In this document: positions 36,059 through 45,987 of the stretch, one piece after another
Layout: each line of letters begins with the position of its first letter
How positions within the stretch are numbered: the first letter of the stretch is position 1
Assembly (NCBI RefSeq): GCF_007004625.1
Contig: NZ_VIFV01000011.1
Location: 1-64,000, forward strand
Direction of reading: 5' to 3'
DNA from: Planococcus salinarum
GTDB taxonomy: Bacteria; Bacillota; Bacilli; Bacillales_A; Planococcaceae
Length of the DNA: 64,000 nt
Translations under genes and position numbers: made by a program
The notes under the pieces: generated by a model
What the model was told of the DNA's origin: nothing
Databases searched by the model: none
Seen by the model: only the letters and a program-made list of their open reading frames with translations

Positions 36059-37417
36059 ATGAATGATTCTTCCAATGCCAAATTAAAGGCGAACATCATT
36101 CAGATCGTTGTTAATATTATTTCCGGGTTGTCAGTTTTCTATTATTTGCTGTTACTGGACCAGCCTTTCATTGAGGATAATTTCTTTAATGTGATTATCC
36201 TGACCATATTTATTGTGAAGTTTGTAGTTGACATTTTTACTTTTAAAACCGGTTTGGCCTCATTTTCTTTAGTGCTGCTTTTTTTGCCGATCATCAGCCT
36301 GTTGGGATTTGCGCCCATAAAAGAAGTACAGCCCCTATTCAACAACCAAACATTGCTGATCGAGGAACATTTCAACATACTCGCATTTTCAGCCTTATTC
36401 TTTTATTATACGTGGTCCCTCTTACTCCACGTCGGCAAAAAAACTTTTAGGGAATATGACTTGGAAGTATTAAAATACTTAACTTCAAGTTCGACCAGCC
36501 TGCTGTCCACTTGGTTTTTCAGCGCCGTATCGGTTATCTCCGTTATTATTTACCTGCCGGATTTGCCCGGAGGATCCTATACTGCTACGTCTAATAGCCT
36601 ATTGCCGGGCAACGCATGGAATGCAGTAGTTGCCATTTCATACTTCTTTGTAATAATCGGTTCAAAAGACAGCAAGTTTAGAACATTTGCGTTAATATTT
36701 GTTCCTTTTTGGCTTCTGACACACTTTGCGAGAGTCGATATTCTGGGCTTGATTCTAATCATTTACCTCATTATCGCGAATACTAAAAAAGGGGAATTAT
36801 TCAAGCAAAAACTTAATTTTAAAAAAGTCGCTTTTATAACTATAGGAGTTCTTTTGTTTTCATATTTGGGCTTAGTAAGGCATTCCGGATTGATATTTGA
36901 TGCAACCGCTATTACAGAGGCCATTATAAACTTGATCAATTATCCGACAGTTCAGGATATTATCTATTCGACCGCTGCGGCAATTGAGGTAACTCATAAT
37001 TCTGGCACCTACCATACGCTCATAAATTACATTCCGCAGCTGATTCCTTCCTTCTTTGGGACAGCAGGCGAAGGTGCGGCTTATATTGTGGCAAATCAGA
37101 TTCACACAAATTACGGCTTACTAATTTACGGCGAATATTATATGAATTACAAAATAATCGGAGTGATTGCCGCACCTTTTGTAACTTATGTGATAGTGTT
37201 CCTGCCAGCTGGGCTATTACGGGCATTTTTCGGAAAGTTTGGATTTGCAATCGGCTATTACCTTATTGTTACGGCAATGCCCCGAATCTTTTGGTATGGA
37301 TATATTTATTATTTAAAGCCTTTGGTGATTATTGTGCCAATATTTATTATTGTGCATTTAATTATAGTAAATATAGAGAAAGAGCTGGCGGGCAAGCCTG
37401 TTCTTAAAAATAGATAA
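36059..37417 (+). CDS. Wzy-like polysaccharide polymerase (polytopic membrane protein)
   Basis: 452-aa membrane protein with about ten to twelve hydrophobic segments and a larger central extracytoplasmic stretch (about residues 280-350, with HNSGTYHTLINYIPQLIPS). No strong motif is expected in this family; the assignment rests on topology, length and position among glycosyltransferases in a locus that also has a Wzx. The ATG at 36059 has GAGGTGAGG upstream. Just before it is a repeat cluster that may have separated it from the previous gene. Confidence 0.75.
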   Translation: MNDSSNAKLKANIIQIVVNIISGLSVFYYLLLLDQPFIEDNFFNVIILTIFIVKFVVDIFTFKTGLASFSLVLLFLPIISLLGFAPIKEVQPLFNNQTLLIEEHFNILAFSALFFYYTWSLLLHVGKKTFREYDLEVLKYLTSSSTSLLSTWFFSAVSVISVIIYLPDLPGGSYTATSNSLLPGNAWNAVVAISYFFVIIGSKDSKFRTFALIFVPFWLLTHFARVDILGLILIIYLIIANTKKGELFKQKLNFKKVAFITIGVLLFSYLGLVRHSGLIFDATAITEAIINLINYPTVQDIIYSTAAAIEVTHNSGTYHTLINYIPQLIPSFFGTAGEGAAYIVANQIHTNYGLLIYGEYYMNYKIIGVIAAPFVTYVIVFLPAGLLRAFFGKFGFAIGYYLIVTAMPRIFWYGYIYYLKPLVIIVPIFIIVHLIIVNIEKELAGKPVLKNR

Positions 37418-37457
37418 CTCAAAAGGCAAAGTTAATATATTTGAGAGGTGGGTTTAT

Positions 37458-38567
37458 ATGGGGGAAATAAAAAAGAAGAATTTAATTTTTATTGGTCCAT
37501 TGCCTCCCCCGATACTCGGGGAAAGCATTGCTTTAAAGTCTTTATACGATGCCAAAAGGCTCCATGAAGAGTTTCACGTAAAAAAAATAAACCTTAACAG
37601 GAAAAATTTCGAAAATCCCGGTGGAATATCCTTTGAAAAAGTGGCTACAGATTCCCTTGCCGTAATTCGCTCAATGTTTCTTTCCCTCAAGTTGAAGGAT
37701 CCCATCATCTATATTTCGATTTCACAGACGAAGCTCGGATTGCTCAGAGACTGCCTGATCATCCATTCATGTAAAATGTTTGGAAAATCCAAAGTGGTGG
37801 TTCATTTGCACGGCAATAATTTGGGGGGCACCATTGATGCGACCACCGGGGTTATCAATAAGTTTATCGTTAATAACATAAAAAAGGTGGATATCGGCAT
37901 TGTGTTAGGCAGCAAGTTATCAGGCAATTACAAAGGGATGGTCGATCGGGTGGAAGTTGTATCTAATGGCATTCCCTTGGACTTTATCAGAAAAGAAGAA
38001 ATTGAAGGGAAAAAAAGAAAGGAGGGAATATCTCTTTTATATCTCAGCAATTTAATGGTGGAAAAAGGCTATGTTGAGCTGGTAAAAGCAGTAGCTTCCC
38101 TTGTAGCTGAAGGCCATTCCGTCAAGTTGGATCTGGTGGGTGGTATTCAGAATGAGAGTGAATTTCAGAAGGTGAAAAAATTTATAGCGTCCAATAATGT
38201 GGGAGATAGCATCCAATACCACGGCATTAAAAAAGGGGAAGAAAAGAAGAAATTCTTTTTGGGATCGGATTTAATGGTCCTTCCCACGAAATATAAAGTG
38301 GAAGGCCAGCCCATGTCGATTATAGAAGGGATGGCTGCTGGACTGCCTATCATATCAAGTGATAGAGGAATTATTGCGGAAATGATTGAAGGCTGTGGAG
38401 TGCTGGTCGAACCGACTGTGGAAGAATTGAAAAACGCTATCAAGTACCTGGTGTTTGACAATGAGGAACGATTGCGGCTTGGTAAAGCGAGCAGGGAAAC
38501 ATTTGAGAATTTTTATACAGAAGACAAATATTCCGAGAAAATGATCAATCTCTTTAACGAGCTTTAA
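37458..38567 (+). CDS. Family 4 glycosyltransferase (GT-B)
   Basis: 369-aa transferase. The N-terminal acceptor domain begins FIGPLPPPILGESIALKSL, with a Gly-rich loop typical of GT4. The C-terminal donor domain has LLYLSNLMVEKGYVEL near 195 and the E(x7)E motif around MSIIEGMAAGLPIISSDRG near 286. The retaining mechanism is a family property. GAGAGGTGGG precedes the ATG; 40 bases separate it from the polymerase gene, so co-transcription is likely. Confidence 0.87.
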   Translation: MGEIKKKNLIFIGPLPPPILGESIALKSLYDAKRLHEEFHVKKINLNRKNFENPGGISFEKVATDSLAVIRSMFLSLKLKDPIIYISISQTKLGLLRDCLIIHSCKMFGKSKVVVHLHGNNLGGTIDATTGVINKFIVNNIKKVDIGIVLGSKLSGNYKGMVDRVEVVSNGIPLDFIRKEEIEGKKRKEGISLLYLSNLMVEKGYVELVKAVASLVAEGHSVKLDLVGGIQNESEFQKVKKFIASNNVGDSIQYHGIKKGEEKKKFFLGSDLMVLPTKYKVEGQPMSIIEGMAAGLPIISSDRGIIAEMIEGCGVLVEPTVEELKNAIKYLVFDNEERLRLGKASRETFENFYTEDKYSEKMINLFNEL

Positions 38568-38603
38568 TGGGTCATTTAATCTCTGCTGATTTTCAAGGAT
38601 GGG

Positions 38604-39923
38604 ATGGTAGAAATGAAAAACAAAAAAAAGATAACTTTTGTAATCAATTATTTTTATCCGGACTTAGCGGCAACCAGCCAATTGATGACCGAATTGACTA
38701 CCAGCATCCAGAAAGATTTTGACATCACGGTAATCGCGGCACAACCCGGATATGCCGGTGAAAAAAACAAAGTGAAGAAACTATTCGAAGAAGATTATTT
38801 GGAGAGTATAAAAATTGTCCGGATCAAGCTGCCGCAGGTAGACAAGAATTCGAAAATCAGCAGAATGCGATATATCTTCAGTTATTTTGCTTTGGCAAAT
38901 ATCGCATTATTAAAAGAAAAAAAGACAGACGTCATTTTTACAATTTCCCAGCCTCCAGTATTGGGAGGGCTTATCGGTACGATAGGGAAATTCTTCAAGC
39001 GCTCCCGTCACGTCTACAGCATCCATGACTTCAACCCCGAGCAGGCGGAAGCTGTATCTTACACCAACAAACAGTTTATTTTTGATATTGCCAGAGCTGT
39101 CGATAAATTGAACTGCCGGTATGCTGATCACGTGCTGCTCGTAGGGAGAGATATGGCAGGAACTTTAGAAAAGCGGTTCGCGAATTCAAAAATACCCGAC
39201 TATACCGTCATCAGTAATTGGACGAATGAGAGTGAGATATTGCCGCTGGATAAAAGCAATGCGGTTGTAAAAGATTTTCAGGAGAAGAATGGGCTTTTGG
39301 ATAAATTCGTTGTAATGTATTCCGGGAATTTGGGATTGTACTATGATTTGGAAAATATTATTAAGATTGCCCGGGAATTCAGGGGAGAACCGGACATTAT
39401 ATTTTTATTCATAGGAGAAGGTGCAGTAAAAAAGAAAATGCAGGATTATGTGGAAGAAAATAATCTTGAAAATGTCCTTTTTCTACCTTATCAACCTAAA
39501 GATTTCATACCGTACTCTTTGAATGCTGCTGATATCCACCTGGTGGTAAACCAGAAGGGGATAAAAGGTGTATCGGTGCCCAGCAAAATTTATGGGGTAT
39601 TTGCGGCAGGTAAACCTGTTCTTGGCGTAGTGGAAAAAGAAAGTGAAATCGACAGATTAATTTTGGAAAGCGGAGCAGGAATGGTGGTGGATCCGCAAAA
39701 TTATGAAAGTATTGCCGATTCTGTAAAATTATTTTACAAAATGGATAAAGACACACTCAAAGAGATGGGTTTGAAGGGAAGAAACTATCTGGAGAATCAT
39801 TTAACGAAAGAAACATCGATCAGCAAGTATCGGGAGACATTAAAATCTGTGTCCGACAGCGGTAAAATACACAAACAAGAGGAGGAAACAATTCGCGATT
39901 TAAGCGATAGAACAAACCGGTGA
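38604..39923 (+). CDS. Family 4 glycosyltransferase (WbuB-like)
   Basis: 439-aa GT4 enzyme with the long N-terminal domain of the WbuB group, which in enteric bacteria transfers N-acetyl-fucosamine-type sugars. FYPDLAATSQLMTELT is near residues 15-30, TISQPPVLGG near 113, SIHDFNPEQAEA near 138 and SKIYGVFAAGKPVLGV near 328. A fucose or amino-sugar donor would fit the pathways in this locus, but this is inference. The ATG at 38604 or at 38613 could be used. A strong terminator ends this transcript 49 bases later. Confidence 0.83.
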   Translation: MVEMKNKKKITFVINYFYPDLAATSQLMTELTTSIQKDFDITVIAAQPGYAGEKNKVKKLFEEDYLESIKIVRIKLPQVDKNSKISRMRYIFSYFALANIALLKEKKTDVIFTISQPPVLGGLIGTIGKFFKRSRHVYSIHDFNPEQAEAVSYTNKQFIFDIARAVDKLNCRYADHVLLVGRDMAGTLEKRFANSKIPDYTVISNWTNESEILPLDKSNAVVKDFQEKNGLLDKFVVMYSGNLGLYYDLENIIKIAREFRGEPDIIFLFIGEGAVKKKMQDYVEENNLENVLFLPYQPKDFIPYSLNAADIHLVVNQKGIKGVSVPSKIYGVFAAGKPVLGVVEKESEIDRLILESGAGMVVDPQNYESIADSVKLFYKMDKDTLKEMGLKGRNYLENHLTKETSISKYRETLKSVSDSGKIHKQEEETIRDLSDRTNR

Positions 39924-39972
39924 ACCAACCGCTGCAAAAGTGCAAAACAACTTCATTATTAAGGTATTTCTG

Positions 39973-40010
39973 CCGCCCTTCAAAACTAAGGTTTTGAAGG
40001 GCGGTTTTTT
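39973..40010 (+). terminator. Intrinsic terminator in the middle of the polysaccharide locus
   Basis: CCGCCCTTCAAAAC (39973-39986) pairs with GTTTTGAAGGGCGG (39991-40004), 4-nt loop, then T6. It separates the first transcription unit from the manC-manA unit. Confidence 0.94.
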
Positions 40011-40322
40011 GCTGTTGATCAAAACCGTTTGAAAGTATAGTTAATTCGGAAAACGAAGTATTTTGGAATAAGTTTTCAATCAAATCCAGGAAATAAATAA
40101 TTGAAATTTCTAATTTATCTGATAATTATATTGAATTTTTAGGTATTTTTGATTAGAATGTATTTATATCTATTATCGAAGAGGTTATAAAGAATCACCT
40201 CTTCTAAGGAAAATGCATAATTCACATTGTTATTTAGTCTTATAGTAGTGTTTGTGCATTGTTTTATATCAAAATTCTTTGCCTCATTAAAACCTATTTA
40301 TAAATAGACTGGAGGAATTTAT
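40011..40322. other. AT-rich promoter-bearing gap before manC
   Basis: About 310 bp without a gene. A TATAGT (40241-40246) and several AT-rich segments make a promoter for manC likely, since a terminator ends the upstream unit. I cannot fix the promoter by eye. The ribosome site GGAGG lies just before the manC ATG. Confidence 0.4.
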
Positions 40323-41702
40323 ATGAAACTGGTTTTACTCTCAGGGGGTTCAGGCAAGCGTCTTTGGCCGCTTTCAAATGATGCGAGGTCCAAACAATTT
40401 CTGAAAGTTCTGCATGATGAACAGGGGAACAAAGTGTCCATGGTGCAGAGAGTATGGGAGCAGCTTGAAAGTACCAACTTGGCCAAGGATTCCATTATTG
40501 CTACCAGCTATTCGCAAGTAGACATGATAAAGACTCAACTGGGTTCGGATGTCCACATTGTTACGGAGCCGGAAAGAAGGGATACATTCCCTGCAATCGC
40601 TCTGGCTGCTGTGTATTTGTATTCGGTCCAAGGCTGCAGCCTGGATGAGGTTGTTGCGATGCTGCCGGTGGATCCTTATGTTGAAAATCGTTTTTTCAGC
40701 CGGGTGAATGATTTGGAAAAAGCCCTTAATGAATCCGATGCTGATCTCGCTCTTATGGGGGTCAAACCAACGTATCCTTCTGCCAAATACGGCTATATTG
40801 TTCCGCAGGATCTAGGTGACAGCGATTATTTGACGGTTGATTACTTTAAGGAAAAACCGACAGAACTTCAGGCTGAGAAATTAATTAAGAAAAATGCATT
40901 GTGGAATTGTGGTGTTTTTGCATTCAAGTTAAGTTACATCATTAATTTATTGAAAAAAAGAGGCTTGCCGGTTGAATACAATAAATTATTGGAAAATTAT
41001 CACCTATTGCCTAAAAACAGTTTTGATTATGAAATAGTTGAAAAGGCGGGCCATATTGTTTCTCTTTGTTACGAAGGATACTGGAAAGATTTGGGGACGT
41101 GGAATACTTTGACGGAAGAAATGGGAGGCCGCGTAACCGGAAAAGGGATTATCGGAAAAGGAGTGGAAAATTCACATATAGTAAATGAACTGGACATCCC
41201 GATAACTTTACTGGGACTCGATAACGTCGTCGTTGCAGCAAGTCCGGATGGAATCTTGGTGACGGATAAAGATGCCAGCACCAAGGTCAAAGAGTATGTT
41301 GACGGACTGCAGGTGCGGCCTATGTATGAAGAGCGGAGATGGGGATGGTACCGTGTTCTCGAATACACGAAATACACTGAAGGCAATGAGGTCCTGATCA
41401 AGCGGATATCAGTGAATGCCGGTATGAATTTCAGTTACCAAATGCATTATAAACGAAGTGAAGTATGGACGATTGTAAAAGGCGAGGGCATTTTTGTATT
41501 CAACGATCAGTTAAGCCATGTGCGGACTGGTGATGTTATCCACATTCCATTGGGGGCCAAACATACTTTAAAAGCGACTACAAATATGGAAATCATTGAA
41601 GTGCAGACAGGCAGCGAGCTGATTGAAGAAGATATCTTCCGCACTTCCAATGAATGGGATGAAATCGAAGCGCTGTGCAAGCTTCGTCAAACCGGCAACT
41701 AG
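40323..41702 (+). CDS. manC: Mannose-1-phosphate guanylyltransferase / mannose-6-phosphate isomerase
   Basis: 459-aa bifunctional type II enzyme. The N-terminal pyrophosphorylase has LSGGSGKRLWPLS at residues 5-17 and VEKP-like FKEKPTELQAE near 177, and makes GDP-mannose. The C-terminal cupin has QMHYKRSEVWTIVKGEG near 374-390, the isomerase module. It supplies gmd with GDP-mannose. A separate class I isomerase gene follows, so isomerase activity is duplicated. No phosphomannomutase gene is in the window; a housekeeping enzyme would have to supply mannose-1-phosphate. Confidence 0.94.
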   Translation: MKLVLLSGGSGKRLWPLSNDARSKQFLKVLHDEQGNKVSMVQRVWEQLESTNLAKDSIIATSYSQVDMIKTQLGSDVHIVTEPERRDTFPAIALAAVYLYSVQGCSLDEVVAMLPVDPYVENRFFSRVNDLEKALNESDADLALMGVKPTYPSAKYGYIVPQDLGDSDYLTVDYFKEKPTELQAEKLIKKNALWNCGVFAFKLSYIINLLKKRGLPVEYNKLLENYHLLPKNSFDYEIVEKAGHIVSLCYEGYWKDLGTWNTLTEEMGGRVTGKGIIGKGVENSHIVNELDIPITLLGLDNVVVAASPDGILVTDKDASTKVKEYVDGLQVRPMYEERRWGWYRVLEYTKYTEGNEVLIKRISVNAGMNFSYQMHYKRSEVWTIVKGEGIFVFNDQLSHVRTGDVIHIPLGAKHTLKATTNMEIIEVQTGSELIEEDIFRTSNEWDEIEALCKLRQTGN

Positions 41703-41772
41703 GGCAGGGCTGTTAATGGAATTTGCTGCAGTGTGTCATGACTGCTTGACTTGAGATAGGGAGGGTGAGTTC

Positions 41773-42726
41773 ATGTATAATGAACCGGTTTTTCTTGAAC
41801 CATTTTTTCAGGAGCGCATTTGGGGCGGGGAGAAGTTGAAGGCATTATTCAATTATGATATTCCAAATCATTTGACCGGGGAAGCCTGGTTGATTTCTGC
41901 CCATAAAAATGGACCATCCATTGTGAAAAATGGTGAACTGCAGGGGAAAAGCTTATGTGAAATCTGGGAGGACCATCCTTATTTATTTGGCAAAGAGAGT
42001 TCCGGGATAGAATTTCCGCTTTTGATAAAATTACTGGATGCGAATGATCGGTTGTCTGTGCAAGTCCACCCCGATGATACGTATGCCAGGGAAGTGGCAG
42101 GGGAGCCCTGCGGCAAGACTGAATGCTGGTATATTTTGGATTGTGAAGAAGGGGCTGAAGTCATAATTGGCCATAAAGCCCAATCGAAAGAAGAATTTCA
42201 AGTGATGGTGGAAAAAGGGGATTGGCAAGGATTGTTCCACAGTATAAAAGTGAAAAAAGGTGATTTTATATATGTACCAAGCGGTACGCTCCATGCCATC
42301 GGTAAAGGAATTGTAATTCTGGAAACCCAACAAAGTTCAGATATTACCTTCCGGGTATATGATTATGACCGGACAGATGACAAAGGTCAGAAACGCCAGC
42401 TCCACCTGGAAGAGGCCATTACGGTTACGACCTGTCCCCATCGGAATATTGTACAGGATAAAGTGGAAAACAAGAGAGAGAATCTGGTGGCAACCCGTTT
42501 GATAAAAGAAGAATATTTCACTGTCTATCATTGGGTTATTGCCGGACGTGTGGAGACACCATTGTCTACAGGCTTTCTTATGGTAAGTGTGATTGAAGGA
42601 TCAGGGGAGTTCGTGACTGAGGAAACAGCATCACAAATCAAAAAAGGCGACAATTTCATTGTGCCGGCAACAATTGGCCAATATTTTATAAAAGGCCACC
42701 TGGAATTGATTGTTTCACATACTTGA
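41773..42726 (+). CDS. manA: Mannose-6-phosphate isomerase, class I
   Basis: 317-aa zinc enzyme converting fructose-6-phosphate to mannose-6-phosphate. Zinc ligands are in LSVQVHPDDTYA near residue 95 (Gln, His), KTECWYILD near 117 (Glu) and VPSGTLHAIGKG near 170 (His). FQERIWGGEKLKALF near the N-terminus is typical of Bacillus ManA. It follows manC by 70 bases with GGGAGGGTGAG upstream, and ends in a terminator. Together they form the first steps to GDP-fucose. Confidence 0.94.
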   Translation: MYNEPVFLEPFFQERIWGGEKLKALFNYDIPNHLTGEAWLISAHKNGPSIVKNGELQGKSLCEIWEDHPYLFGKESSGIEFPLLIKLLDANDRLSVQVHPDDTYAREVAGEPCGKTECWYILDCEEGAEVIIGHKAQSKEEFQVMVEKGDWQGLFHSIKVKKGDFIYVPSGTLHAIGKGIVILETQQSSDITFRVYDYDRTDDKGQKRQLHLEEAITVTTCPHRNIVQDKVENKRENLVATRLIKEEYFTVYHWVIAGRVETPLSTGFLMVSVIEGSGEFVTEETASQIKKGDNFIVPATIGQYFIKGHLELIVSHT

Positions 42727-42812
42727 AGCTGTGATTACTTCAAAAAAGAGGAAAATATATTTTTTGATGTCTGAATTTTCAATTATATATTTCATGAAGC
42801 ATAATATGGGAA

Positions 42813-42852
42813 AGCGCAGCAATCGGTTATTTCGATTGTTGCGTTTTTTTTA
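42813..42852 (+). terminator. Intrinsic terminator after manA
   Basis: CGCAGCAATCG pairs with CGATTGTTGCG (one G-T pair) around a 7-nt loop, followed by T8. Confidence 0.9.
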
Positions 42853-43214
42853 TATTCTCTCATCTTAATGAAGACATGCAATTCACCATCCTGATTTGTA
42901 AATAGCGTATTGCTGTATTGATTTGTCACTTGAGGCGTTCATTGTAAATCGAGAATTATAAAAAGAAAAAACTTTATAAATATAACTAAATATTCAGAAA
43001 TATGATATTGTTGAATTAGTAAAAGTATATTTTTATAAAAGTCGATAAGCAGAAATATTATTTAATTCCAGAAGAGCGAGTAGCGTTAGAAAAGTGTTGT
43101 ATCTGTTTTATAAGTTCTTTTCATTAAAAACCAGGCAAGTGAACATTTCAAGAACTGGAAACACATATATATATAGCAGAAGTAAAAATTTCTAAAGAAA
43201 AGGAAGTGAAGATT
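42853..43214. other. AT-rich gap with probable promoter before the GNAT-WbqC unit
   Basis: About 360 bp without a gene. ATTCAGAAATATGATATTG (near 42991-43009) partly resembles the palindrome at the main promoter (ATTCAGAAATATCTGA). Weak -10-like boxes occur after it. I find no stable hairpin or convincing small ORF. Confidence 0.35.
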
Positions 43215-43781
43215 ATGAATATTAAAGGGAAAAAAGTTACTTTGCGGGCTTTGGAAAGAGAAGACATGGAAGAATTGCGGAATTTTTATAATGATCCGGA
43301 AATAGCCAATCTTCTTGGAGGATGGACATTGCCAATTTCCTCTGAACAGCAGAATCGATGGTTTGATCGGATAGAGTACGATGATAGAAACCTTCGCTTG
43401 GCTATTGAAACTGAGGAAGACGGTTTTATCGGTGTCTCGAATATTCTTAATATTGATTATAAAAATCGATCGGCCCACCATGGTATTCTCATTGGCAAAA
43501 AGAATATGCGCGGACACGGATATGGCCGTGATACTGTAATGGCTACTATGAAATATGCTTTTGAAGAACTGCAGCTGAATCGCTTGGAAGGAGATATTCT
43601 TGAACATAATATTCCTTCTTATAATTTATTTATTCAAAAATGCGGTTGGGTCGAGGAGGGAAGAAAAAGAGATTATGCATTTCGCAGCAACCGCTATTAC
43701 GACCAAATAATTGTAAGTATTTTGAAAAAAGAATATGAAAAATTATGTCTTGAGCTGGGATATTGGAAGTCAGAAGTTTAA
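43215..43781 (+). CDS. GNAT N-acetyltransferase of the polysaccharide locus (RimJ/PseH-like)
   Basis: 188-aa acetyltransferase. KKVTLRALEREDMEEL at the N-terminus is the RimJ/RimL pattern. ILIGKKNMRGHGYGRDTVMATM near 90-111 is the acetyl-CoA loop. NRLEGDILEHNIPSYNLFIQKCGWVEEG completes the fold. Its place next to a WbqC protein and near the dTDP-amino-sugar genes suggests it acylates a 4-amino sugar, as PseH-like GNATs do. A ribosomal-protein acetyltransferase is the alternative. ATG 43215 has AAGGAAGTGA upstream. Confidence 0.8.
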   Translation: MNIKGKKVTLRALEREDMEELRNFYNDPEIANLLGGWTLPISSEQQNRWFDRIEYDDRNLRLAIETEEDGFIGVSNILNIDYKNRSAHHGILIGKKNMRGHGYGRDTVMATMKYAFEELQLNRLEGDILEHNIPSYNLFIQKCGWVEEGRKRDYAFRSNRYYDQIIVSILKKEYEKLCLELGYWKSEV

Positions 43782-43897
43782 ATTTTTATTCAAAGTGAGA
43801 ATGGCTCAAAGGTAGATTTAAAATGACACAGGAAACCGTTGCTGGTTGAAAACTTAAAGCGGCAGGTCCAGACGTTGAATGTAAAGGGGGGGGAGCT

Positions 43898-44599
43898 GTG
43901 AGAGTAGGAATAATGCAACCCTATTTTTTTCCGTATATCGGATATTGGCAATTAATCAAAGCTGTGGATGAATACGTGATCTATGATGATGTAAATTATA
44001 TCAAAAAGGGCTGGATCAATAAAAATAATATTTTAGTAACTGGAGAAGCAAAGCCAATATCCCTAAGAATATCCAAAGCCAGTCAAAATAAGCTGATCAA
44101 TGAAATTGAAATTGATTCTGATTCTATCTACAATAAAAAATTGCTGAAAACTATTAGGGAAGCTTACAGCAAAGCACCTTATTTCCAGGAAGTTTTTGTT
44201 TTGATAGAAAAGGTGATAAATCAACAAGAGTTGAACTTAGCCAAATATCTAACAAATTCTATTAGAGAAATTTGCAATTATTTGGATTTGGATACACGCA
44301 TATTGCTTTCCTCTGATTTAGAGAAAAAAGGGGAACTAAAAGGGCAGGATAAAATATTAGAAATTTGCGAATTGCTTTCAGCAGATCAATATGTAAATGC
44401 TTTTGGAGGATTTTCACTTTATTCACCACTGGACTTTGAAGCAAAAGGGATCACATTAAAATTTATCAAAACAGGTGATATAAGTTACCAGCAGAAAAAA
44501 ACGGAAGAATTTGTGCCTAATCTATCCATTATTGACGTCATGATGTTCAATAGTCCGGAAGAAATCAACGGTATGTTGGATGATTATACATTAATATAA
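43898..44599 (+). CDS. WbqC-family protein
   Basis: 233-aa protein of the WbqC-like family, found in O-antigen and flagellin-glycan clusters. MQPYFFPYIGYWQLIKAVD at the N-terminus is the signature, followed by YDDVNYIKKGWINKN and NAFGGFSLY near 166. The family is named after a gene of the E. coli O121 cluster, whose polymer, as I recall, carries an N-acylglycyl 4-amino-4,6-dideoxyglucose. A role in attaching an amino acid or acyl group to such a sugar is therefore a reasonable inference here. GTG start with a run of G as ribosome site. Confidence 0.83.
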   Translation: MRVGIMQPYFFPYIGYWQLIKAVDEYVIYDDVNYIKKGWINKNNILVTGEAKPISLRISKASQNKLINEIEIDSDSIYNKKLLKTIREAYSKAPYFQEVFVLIEKVINQQELNLAKYLTNSIREICNYLDLDTRILLSSDLEKKGELKGQDKILEICELLSADQYVNAFGGFSLYSPLDFEAKGITLKFIKTGDISYQQKKTEEFVPNLSIIDVMMFNSPEEINGMLDDYTLI

Positions 44600-44826
44600 C
44601 TGTTATTTTTCTAACTTAAAATTCTTCCACTGTGTATATGGGTTAAGACTTGCTGGCTACGACCCTGGAAAATAAATAGAACGGCAAAGAAAAAAGGGGA
44701 TTTATATATAGCAACCTTTTTGGATGCATTATTTTGAAAATCCAGTTTAAAGACAATAGCTCAAAAACTATTCGATAATTCAATACTAAATGCACGTTAA
44801 AAATTTGAGAGTAGGGAGCAGAAGCT

Positions 44827-45783
44827 ATGGAAAAAGAAATCTTGGTAAGCATTGATTGCCTGACTTATAATCATGAGAATTATATAGCAGAAACAATCGA
44901 AGGGTTTCTGATGCAGAAAACAAATTTTGAATTTGAAATCCTCATTCATGATGATGCTTCTACTGATCAAACTGCTGATGTTATTAGAGATTATGAAAAG
45001 AAGTTTCCGGAAATCATCAAACCTATTTATCAAACGGAAAATCAATTTTCTCAGGGCATTAAAATGCAACAGGTAAATCAACGTCGGGCAAAAGGGAAAT
45101 ATATAGCAATTTGTGAAGGCGATGACTATTGGACGGATCCGTACAAATTACAGAAACAAGTGGAATACTTGGAGGCAAACCCAAAATGCAGTTTATGTGT
45201 TCATTCCGCATTTAAATTCTCTGAAACCCGTCAAGTGACGGTGGGGAAAGTAAGACCGGGTCGGAAGAACAAAATGTTTTCAGCTGAAGAAGTAATTGAA
45301 GGGGGAGGTGAGCTATTTCCGACTAATGCAATGGTTTACAGGCGTGTGATAGCCGATACTGTACCAGCTTTCTATTTTGACGCAGGTGTTGGAGATTATC
45401 CACTTGCTATTCATCTGGCTGTACACGGAAAGGTATACTATATGGATGAATCGATGTCTGTTTATCGAGTAGATGTAAAAGGAGCTTGGTCTGACAGGGT
45501 ATTGTCCGATGCTGTTAAGGCAACCAGACAAAATGAAAAAATAGCAAGCTTATTGGATATGATAAACGATCATACCGAATATAAATATAACGACACGATT
45601 GTTCGGACAAAAAAGAAAAATCATTTTTATCTATTGTTGAGACAGCATAAGTTTAAGGAAGCCTTCAGCAAAGAAAACCTGAAATTTTACCTCCACAAGG
45701 AATTTATAAAAAGAGGGTTAAAAAAGGTTTTTAATACTCATATATTTCGGAAAGAGGCAGTAATTCATTTTACAGAAAAATGA
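44827..45783 (+). CDS. Family 2 glycosyltransferase
   Basis: 318-aa GT-A enzyme. VSIDCLTYNHENYIAETIEGF, then ILIHDDASTDQTADVI near 40, and the acidic CEGDDYWTDPYKLQKQ near 98 match the common GT2 group with YNHE and EGDDYWT motifs. The C-terminal 90 residues are basic. TAGGGAG precedes the ATG. It is followed by a terminator, so it is likely the last gene of the unit that starts with the GNAT gene. Confidence 0.88.
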   Translation: MEKEILVSIDCLTYNHENYIAETIEGFLMQKTNFEFEILIHDDASTDQTADVIRDYEKKFPEIIKPIYQTENQFSQGIKMQQVNQRRAKGKYIAICEGDDYWTDPYKLQKQVEYLEANPKCSLCVHSAFKFSETRQVTVGKVRPGRKNKMFSAEEVIEGGGELFPTNAMVYRRVIADTVPAFYFDAGVGDYPLAIHLAVHGKVYYMDESMSVYRVDVKGAWSDRVLSDAVKATRQNEKIASLLDMINDHTEYKYNDTIVRTKKKNHFYLLLRQHKFKEAFSKENLKFYLHKEFIKRGLKKVFNTHIFRKEAVIHFTEK

Positions 45784-45944
45784 TTACACCCCCCTTTTAA
45801 TTGCGGAGACAAAAGAAGCTTAGTAATAAGAAAAAAATGAAAACAGATTTTTAGAATACTCGATACTATATTGGAAACTTTATGATGAAAAAGAGCAACA
45901 CAAAAGCAAGTATGAACTGACCCATATTTTAATGAAGAGTTTAA

Positions 45945-45987
45945 AAAAATCACCGAATTTCTTTTTTTGGAAATTCGGTGATTTTTG
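45945..45987 (+). terminator. Intrinsic terminator after the GT2 gene
   Basis: AAATCACCGAATTTC pairs with GAAATTCGGTGATTT across an 8-nt T-rich loop, followed by TTG and TTT. The stem lies about 160 bases after the GT2 stop. Confidence 0.85.
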
